From contig QKWP01000687.1 in the NCBI GenBank assembly GCA_003550325.1, positions 162,883-226,882 of the forward strand: 64,000 nucleotides of DNA, read 5' to 3'. A model generated the notes under the pieces. That model made no database searches. It was not told the DNA's origin and saw only the letters and a list, made by a program, of their open reading frames with translations. This document shows, piece by piece, positions 57,511 through 64,000 of the stretch. The first letter of the stretch is position 1, and every line of letters begins with the position of its first letter. The translations under genes and the position numbers were made by a program. The DNA comes from Gigaspora rosea. Taxonomy: Eukaryota > Glomeromycota > Glomeromycetes > Diversisporales > Gigasporaceae.

Positions 57511-60110
57511 AATATTATACCAAATTATGATTATCTATTGAATAATTTGCTACAGATTATCACATGTCCAGAAATCTAATCTACATTTTGTATTATTTCT
57601 ATATTTGTATTATTTGAAAATAATTTTGTTGAGTTTGATATTTAGATTTATCAAATAATAGTAAATTTAGTAGAGTTTTTTAATTTACACCTTTTATTTG
57701 AGTAAACTTAACAATATATATTAATAATATTATAAATTTAAACTTTATTATTTTTAATAGCTTTAATTATTGTAATAATTAAATAACTTATAATTGCATG
57801 TGCCTATAATGTTATTGCATTACTATTCAACTTTAAATACTAACTATTCTCTAAAATTAAATATCCTTGTATATGTATAAAACAAGCTAAAAGATTATTG
57901 TAAAAATTTTTTAATAGTATTTAAGATAGTTATTATTAAATAATAGATTTTACTTTTATAATTAGAGAAAATTTTTTACACCCTGCATAGTCATGCGCCC
58001 TCTATATAAACAATAATTATTAAAGTTTGATTATTTATTGATATTCTTGATTTGGTTTAGCCCAGAGGTCTTAGATTTTTTTAGATGTGCTTTACAATTT
58101 TTAGTTGCTTCTTTCTGATTTGTTATGGCACTATTATACAGAAAATAAATGGTTTGAGTAGATATCTTATTCAAGAGTATTAAGAGCTCAAGTGTATTAA
58201 GAACAGAGTAAGAGGAGAGAGCAAGTACAAAGAGTCTTTTTACCCAAATTATATTATATAAAAAGCATAAAAATAAAAATAATAAATGGTTTATAAAAAG
58301 TTTCTTTTTTATTTTCTATTTAAAAATAATTAATGCTTTGCATATCAAACAAATGAATAATGACTTCAATATAAAAAATAATATAAGACAATAGAAAAAT
58401 ATAATTATTATTATATATATACATATATTTAAAAATTAGTATTACTTACTTGTTTATTTAATTAAAAAATTTTTAAAAATAAACATTACATATTATATTA
58501 TATATTATGATTTTTTTAAAAAATTAAATTATTCAACAAATATATGCTATATACTATATTATCTTTTTTTTAAAATAATCCAATTCTAATTAAAAATGGT
58601 ATTGCAATCAAATTATTTAACATAAGATTTCAAATCTCAATAATTATTATTCAATATAAAGTTTTGAATTTCAATGATTGTTGTTCAATATGAAATTTCA
58701 AATCTTAGATAAATATCTACAAACAATAAATAAATTTTTTATTTATTTAGTTAAAAATTATCAAGTAAAAAATAACAACTGTGTACTAATTTTTTTATAA
58801 AAATATAAGCATAGAAATCATATATCTCATATGATATGTAGGAGTGGTATTTACAATACTATCTTTATTCTAAGTTTAGTGCTTGTTTTTGAAATGTCCA
58901 AAAAATATTTAAAGATTTGATCTATATTATAATATAATTAATATAATGGTATTTTAAGTATTAACTATAATAAAATTTAAAATAATTAACTAATTAAGGT
59001 TACCAAAATTAAAAACACAAAGGTAACCAAAAAAACTATAATCTACTGTGTGGATATTTGTGAATCCAGTTTTCTTGAGTGCTTATTAAGTTATCAAAAT
59101 TGTTCTTAGTAATATTTGGAAATACTCTAGTTACTGTGATATCATTTACTATTTCTCCAAGATTTGTGATAATTATGTTATTGTACTTTGTACAATTTAG
59201 GAATTTCTTAAATTTTTTTTGATGCCGTAATATAAATTCTGATAATATTAGAAGAGTTGATTAACTACCTTTTCCAGTTTTTTTATTTCTCCGATTGTTA
59301 TTTTTTTTAAGTTTCTCAGAGGCATCGCTCTGAACTAGAATAAATTGTTTGTTGTGGAATCCAAATAAATCAATATTTCATTATGGTCAGATTTTCTACA
59401 AAAAGAAAAAGCAAAAAAAAATTTTAAGCAAATTTCATCATTATAGTAGCAGCATAACTTCAGACATATAACAACTAGAAATTCACTTAGTGATTTCTCA
59501 CCTCACACTATTTAAATGAATGTCGACAATTTTCAAGCAGCTTTGTATTTCTTTACAAAATTTTTTCTTTTTCAACAGATACCATGGTAATTAATAAAAT
59601 ATATCTATATATATATAAAATAACTGGTTATTCAATCAATAATTATTAAAAAGTTTTTTTTTTAAATACCATCTTGAACCTTTTAATAAGGTTGTCCAAT
59701 TGATAATCATCATCAAAGAAAAAACTATGACAAAAAGGTTTGTTTCTTGTGCATCCTTAAATGGGCGAAAACATTGGTATACTGTATTTATAGAAAGTTA
59801 CCATAAGTTAACAGTGAAGTAATTGTTAAAAGTTCGCCACTGAGCGTATCGAAGGGAGTTAGAAAAATCAAAAAAAAAGTAATTGGTAAATTTGAACGGA
59901 TAAGACTTTGCTTCTAATTTACACAGCCAGCACTGCCTCAATTCAATGTGAAATTCGACATATACGCATCCTTCCAACAAGTATGAATAGTCATGGATTC
60001 AAACTAAGTCTGATTATTTATGCGTAAATAAAAAAAAAAATAAATAAAGAGTTGGTAATAAATCTGGTTATTATTACGATTATATATATGTGCAGTGCTA
60101 TCGGGTATTT
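57511..60110. other. Intergenic; one weak open stretch on the minus strand
   Basis: No gene supported. On the minus strand 59260-59043 is open for about 72 codons (FILRHQKKFKKFLN, TNLGEIVNDITV, ENWIHKYPHS) without an ATG start. It could be a gene remnant, but I recognise no family. The rest is AT-rich. Confidence 0.35.
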
Positions 60111-60114
60111 TTAT

Positions 60115-60718
60115 TAGTGATTTAAGCCACATGGGTTTAGTCGGCTGGCTTAGCCAGCCGACTAAATCATCGGCTAAGCGGCTGGCTAACAGCTAACTAT
60201 TGGTCTGCATTCGGAATATTTCGGGATAATTGGCCCGTATTTTATATTCATTTATTTTCCTTTTCGGAATTTGGATTCTTATAATAGTTAATTGGCTTTA
60301 GCCGCATTAGCCAGCCGATCACATTACATCGGCTGGCTTCGCTGGCTAAGGCAGCTTTCTGCCATTTTACTTGCGCGGGTAACACAAACCAAAAAAGGAA
60401 TTCCGATTTTGTAAATAAACTAAGTGATTTAGGGTTAGGGCCTTAACGTTAGAGGCTATAGGGTTAGAGTGATGCTTAATATAAGTAAAATTTCATTCCC
60501 GTCATTTTTAATTAGTGCACCAAGATCGATTTAAACATTAGTTTTTGCGTATTTTCACTTTTTTCTTCTTTTACGCGTGTTCGAATTCTTCGTCGGGCTG
60601 ATCCGGAATAGTCAAAATTTACACTCTCCGATTGCTATTTCCTCTCCAAGAGCTTGTATTACCCGCGCAAATAAGTGGATGCGCTTTCTGCGGCTGCCTT
60701 AGCCGGCTTAAATAATTA
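60115..60718. mobile_element. Inverted-repeat element with GGCTGGC/GCCAGCCGA words
   Basis: Left end TAGTGATTTAAGCC and right end (reverse complement) TAATTATTTAAGCC. Next come dense GGCTGGCTTAGCCAGCCG words (60135-60360) and CGGCTGCCTTAGCCGGC at the right. GCGCGGGTAA-type words near 60377 and 60660 are mirrored. The middle contains a diverged D1 repeat (60465-60605) and TTAGGGTTAGGG. No target duplication was found. Confidence 0.5.
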
Positions 60719-61125
60719 GTTGTGTATCGTTACACGATTCCCAGTAAAGATGCGAAGACACGTGATGGATATACCGTTCTTTTTTAAGTTCATTGCCGAA
60801 TTTTTTTTTTTTTAAAAAAAAAACTGTTTTTTTAGATTCAAATTAGTGAGTGCGGCAAGATATGCATCGTATGAATTCGTAAACGATTGTTTATATAAAT
60901 ATATACTAAAAAATTTTTTGACAAAATTACCTCTTATGAACGAGCTGCATTTTATGATTGGATTGGAAATTGGTGAAATTATATTTAGCTGCAAACTACA
61001 GCTGATGAATCAATTATTATGATTTGATGGTCGTTCTATTATTTTTATCATAATTATAATAAAAAGTAGTCTAAGAAACAAACACTGTACCTACTTTATT
61101 AATTAATTTTATTAATTCTCTTAAC

Positions 61126-63132
61126 TATAGTTGGTGGTAGAATTACTGAATTACGGCAATTACGGCATTTTACCAGTGGTAGAATTAATTACGGCATAGC
61201 ATCTAATTGCCGTAAAAATTATATGCCGTAATGCCGTAATGCCGTAATGTCGTAATGCCGTAATGCCATAATGCCGTAATGTCGTAATGCCGTAATTGCC
61301 GTAATGCCGTAAATGCTGTAATGTCGTAATGCCGCAATCCCGTAATGTCGTAATGCCGCAATAACACAATATTACAGTATAATATACTTAAGTAACTGCG
61401 TGACACCCAGTCCAGAGATGGCACCGAAACCTTTTTTGACGATTTCGAAAGTTTCGGGTTTCGGATTATAGCTTCCGAAACCTTATCCAAAACTCGAAAC
61501 CTCAACCGAAACCCGAAACCTCGACCGAAACCCGAAACCTCAACCGAAACCCCGAAACTGCCAAAACATCAATAATTTATTTGTTTATTCTCTCCAAAGT
61601 TGGCGCTGAAACCCTTTTGTGCCAAATCCGAAAGTTTCAGGCTTCGGATTATAACTTCCGAAACCTTATCCAAAATTCGAAACCTCATCCGAAACCCGAA
61701 ACCTCATTCGAAACCCGAAACCTCACCTGAACACCAAAAACTACCCAAACCTCCATTTATTGCATTAATGTATTATATATCTCTTTCAAATGCACTAATG
61801 TATGCTATGTATCTCTTCAATATACATTAATCGCATTGATGTATGTTATATATCTCCTTAAAGACTACAATAAAATTTGAATATCCAGAAATATTTGGAC
61901 CGAAATGCATCCAACAATTTATTGCATGCGAGCAGTCCTTTTTGTTATTATGATTCACAAAGTATAACATGAAAGGTATAATTTCGGAGTTTATATTCTG
62001 ACAATCAAGGTTGCTTTTGCAAGCATCAGTTTTTTTACTTACTACGTAAAAACTGGATACAATATCAAATAATAATAAGTAATTAGTACGTCCATATCTA
62101 CTAATGATAGAATTAATAAGTTACCGCAGAATTAAATAAATTGTTGGTATCAAAAGTCATCAAATACTTATTGATTCATCATTGGCAATTTTTTCTATCA
62201 CCCTAGAATTTTGAAATCAGTTGTAATAACGGTATGATATTAAAAATAAAGTTGACCAGCTTTAAAAAAACCCCGAACAAACCGAGGCAGTAAAAAAAAA
62301 ATAATTAAAAAAATGATCTATATAATGTTATAATTTATTCAAAAATAATTTTAGATTTTGGGTTCATTAAAAATACATCAACTTTACAATAAATTTTAAA
62401 GGCTTCAATATTATATTTTTGAGTTTCGATTATTGGTTTGGGTTTCGGATTATAGTTTCGGGGTTTCGGGTTTCGGAGTTTCGATTTTTTTAAAAAATCC
62501 GAAACTAATTTCGGATTAGAACCCTTCCGAAACTAGTTTCGGGTAGGTTTCGTTTCGACGCCATGTCTGACCCAGTCACTCCAAGCTGGAAACTGATGAA
62601 TATGTTATTATTTGCCATACAAGCATTTATTTCATTTACATAAATTTTAAAACACGTAAATTTGTATGTAGGCGCGTATCGTCTATATAAGCCATAAATG
62701 CTGCTAACAATGATGTCATTTTCGATCAATTAGCTCGTTAAAGACGTTCTCAAACCATGACTTATATACTGGTCTAGTTGGCCAAAAATATAAATCAACA
62801 TTTAATCAAAATAAAATAGACCGCAAGCCAATTTTTTCATAGTCATTACATGTTCTAAATCAATGAAGTCAAATTCGAAAAAAAAAATTTAATAGTACAT
62901 TATTTAAAGGAAACCACAATACAGTACAGCATTTGTATAATAGCAGATAGTATTTCTGCATTACGGGATTACGGCATTACGGCATTAAGGCATTACGGGA
63001 TTACGGAATTACGGCATTAAGGCATTACGGCATTACGGCATTACGGCTTTACGGCTCATAGTAATTACGGCAAAAAATACGGCAATGCCGTAACCGTAAT
63101 AATTTGTAAAATTAATTCTACCACCAACTATA
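61126..63132. mobile_element. hAT-like element with ATTACGGC arrays
   Basis: Starts TATAGTTGGTGGTAGAATTA and ends with its exact reverse complement. 8-bp duplications CTCTTAAC are perfect (61118-61125 and 63133-63140). The left subterminal array (61150-61370) is made of GCCGTAATG units and the right one (62960-63110) of CATTACGGC units, mirror images. It has no transposase; its interior is another hAT-like element. Open frames through the array (61505-61160) are repeat translations. Confidence 0.92.
61413..62569. mobile_element. hAT-like element nested inside the 61126 element
   Basis: Ends are CAGAGATGGC and GCCATGTCTG (reverse complement CAGACATGGC). Perfect 8-bp duplications ACCCAGTC flank it at 61405-61412 and 62570-62577. 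Subterminal words are CCGAAACCTC/GGTTTCGG (61425-61735 and 62430-62560). It inserted into the older ATTACGGC element. No transposase frame; a 76-codon plus frame (61600-61830) runs through the array and is not a gene. Confidence 0.9.
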
Positions 63133-63140
63133 CTCTTAAC

Positions 63141-63660
63141 TGTTCGTACAATAATACGATTAGAAAGATAGAACTTCATTAAAAAAGGGCATTTTGCTAC
63201 ATCCCAACACAAAAAAGAACTTTCATCCGATTATATCCTTTAATTGATAATCCGTTTCATAATGGTGAAGCCGTATATAGTAAATTGCAACGCGCAAATC
63301 GATTTACTATATAAAATTGCTAAGCCACAAATGCCACTTCACGACAAAGTGAAGTCATTTTTCTACTAAGTAAATATATTTGCAATTTCTAAGTAAACTT
63401 GTAGAGCATCATTTTCTGATTTTAATGTAATAATATCATTCAAATCTGTTTAATAGATTGTTTACGTGAAATGGCATTACCAGGAACGTCGTGATGAATA
63501 TCACGGAGTGATGGTTACCAGGAACGTAGTGATGAATATCACGGAGTGATGGTTTTACGGCAATTGAAACGAACAGAATCGCACGCTAGTGAACCATACT
63601 TATTTGGAAGCACACCAGCATAAAATGCTGGATCCTGAACTTTATTATGTGTGATATACA
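63141..63660. other. Intergenic; 38-bp direct duplication
   Basis: No gene seen. TTACCAGGAACGTCGTGATG and TTACCAGGAACGTAGTGATG begin two 38-bp copies at 63477 and 63515. Confidence 0.5.
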
Positions 63661-63960
63661 GCATACATCAGTGCATTTGATGTATAATTTTGTAGGGTCA
63701 GTCGGTGGTTTCCCACCCGCATACGCGGGCCGGCTGTCGACCCTGAGTTTGCAGTCAAGCTGTTGCTGCTTGAGATTGATGCTTTAGATTAGCCGGTGGT
63801 TTCCCACCTGCGTAACGCAGGCCGGCTGTAGACATGGATGGTTGCAAAATGGCAGGATTCAGTGGGGATAGGGAGGGCCGGGTGCGAATTTGCTTTCTTT
63901 CTGGGCCGCCATAGTCTGTCCTGATGTCTGCGCGTTTATACCTACAATAAATCTTTGTTA
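63660..63960. repeat. GC-rich repeat with two near-identical hairpin units
   Basis: A unit GGTGGTTTCCCACC followed by CGCATACGCGGGCCGGCTG occurs at 63702, and again at 63794 with GCGTAACGCAGGCCGGCTG. Each can fold as one stem (GGTGG/CCCACC) plus a second hairpin (CGC..GCG with GGCCGGC). An ACAATAAAT signal follows at about 63942. The composition stands out from the surroundings. Possibly the end of a retroelement or a structured RNA. The 72-codon minus frame (63973-63755) is unconvincing. Confidence 0.45.
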
Positions 63961-64000
63961 TATCAATTTTCATGTGAAACGTCCAAATTAGGTAAATTGA

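Noticed and set aside
61160-61505. Minus-strand frames rich in R, H, Y and G
   Set aside because: Translation of the GCCGTAATG array of the hAT-like element.

Overview
The window is very AT-rich, repeat-dense eukaryotic DNA with GT-AG introns and few intact genes. The gene families fit an arbuscular mycorrhizal fungus of the Rhizophagus/Glomus type: degenerate TPR-plus-kinase and Sel1-repeat genes, an F-box/28-residue-LRR protein, and a SAP-tailed DDE-like gene resembling large repeated families known there. The organism call is inference from family content and composition; there is no rRNA, tRNA or organelle marker.

Layout. 1-264: 5' end of an unidentified minus-strand gene cut by the window edge. 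265-17,470: no supported gene. It holds two long hAT-like non-autonomous elements with perfect 8-bp target duplications (1,144-2,530 and 9,859-12,335), several palindromic MITEs, a GC-rich poly(A)-tailed retrocopy (13,761-14,912) and a T-rich tandem-repeat tract. 17,475-19,252: a broken minus-strand transposase-like gene, possibly cargo of a 4.9-kb inverted-repeat element. 19,402-22,321: small TA-flanked MITEs. 22,819-28,895: a large multi-exon plus-strand gene, now dead, with a DDE-like catalytic core and a SAP motif; at least six MITEs sit in its introns or near its 3' end. 30,590-31,270: Sel1-repeat remnant. 31,660-34,240: ~370-bp tandem satellite interrupted by a Harbinger-like and a hAT-like MITE. 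34,249-34,668: possible small gene in a GC-richer island. 36,468-38,440: hAT-like element and a second copy of a segment found inside the 9.9-12.3 kb element. 39,831-41,330: intact F-box/LRR gene. 42,217-43,593: intact four-exon C1orf74/UPF0739-like gene. 48,160-50,040: TPR-kinase pseudogene. 50,689-51,345: Tc1/mariner transposase pseudogene. 51,760-57,510: nested palindromic elements. 60,115-63,132: more hAT-like elements, one inserted in another. 63,660-63,960: GC-rich repeat with two hairpins.

How it fits together. Only two complete genes are convincingly intact (F-box/LRR and C1orf74-like); both are generic cellular proteins with no sign of cooperation. The rest is a transposon graveyard. 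Its most striking feature is a set of hAT-like elements that share architecture but not sequence: short terminal inverted repeats, 8-bp target duplications, and arrays of a short, usually palindromic word near both ends. The word differs between elements. None of these elements encodes a recognisable transposase in this window.
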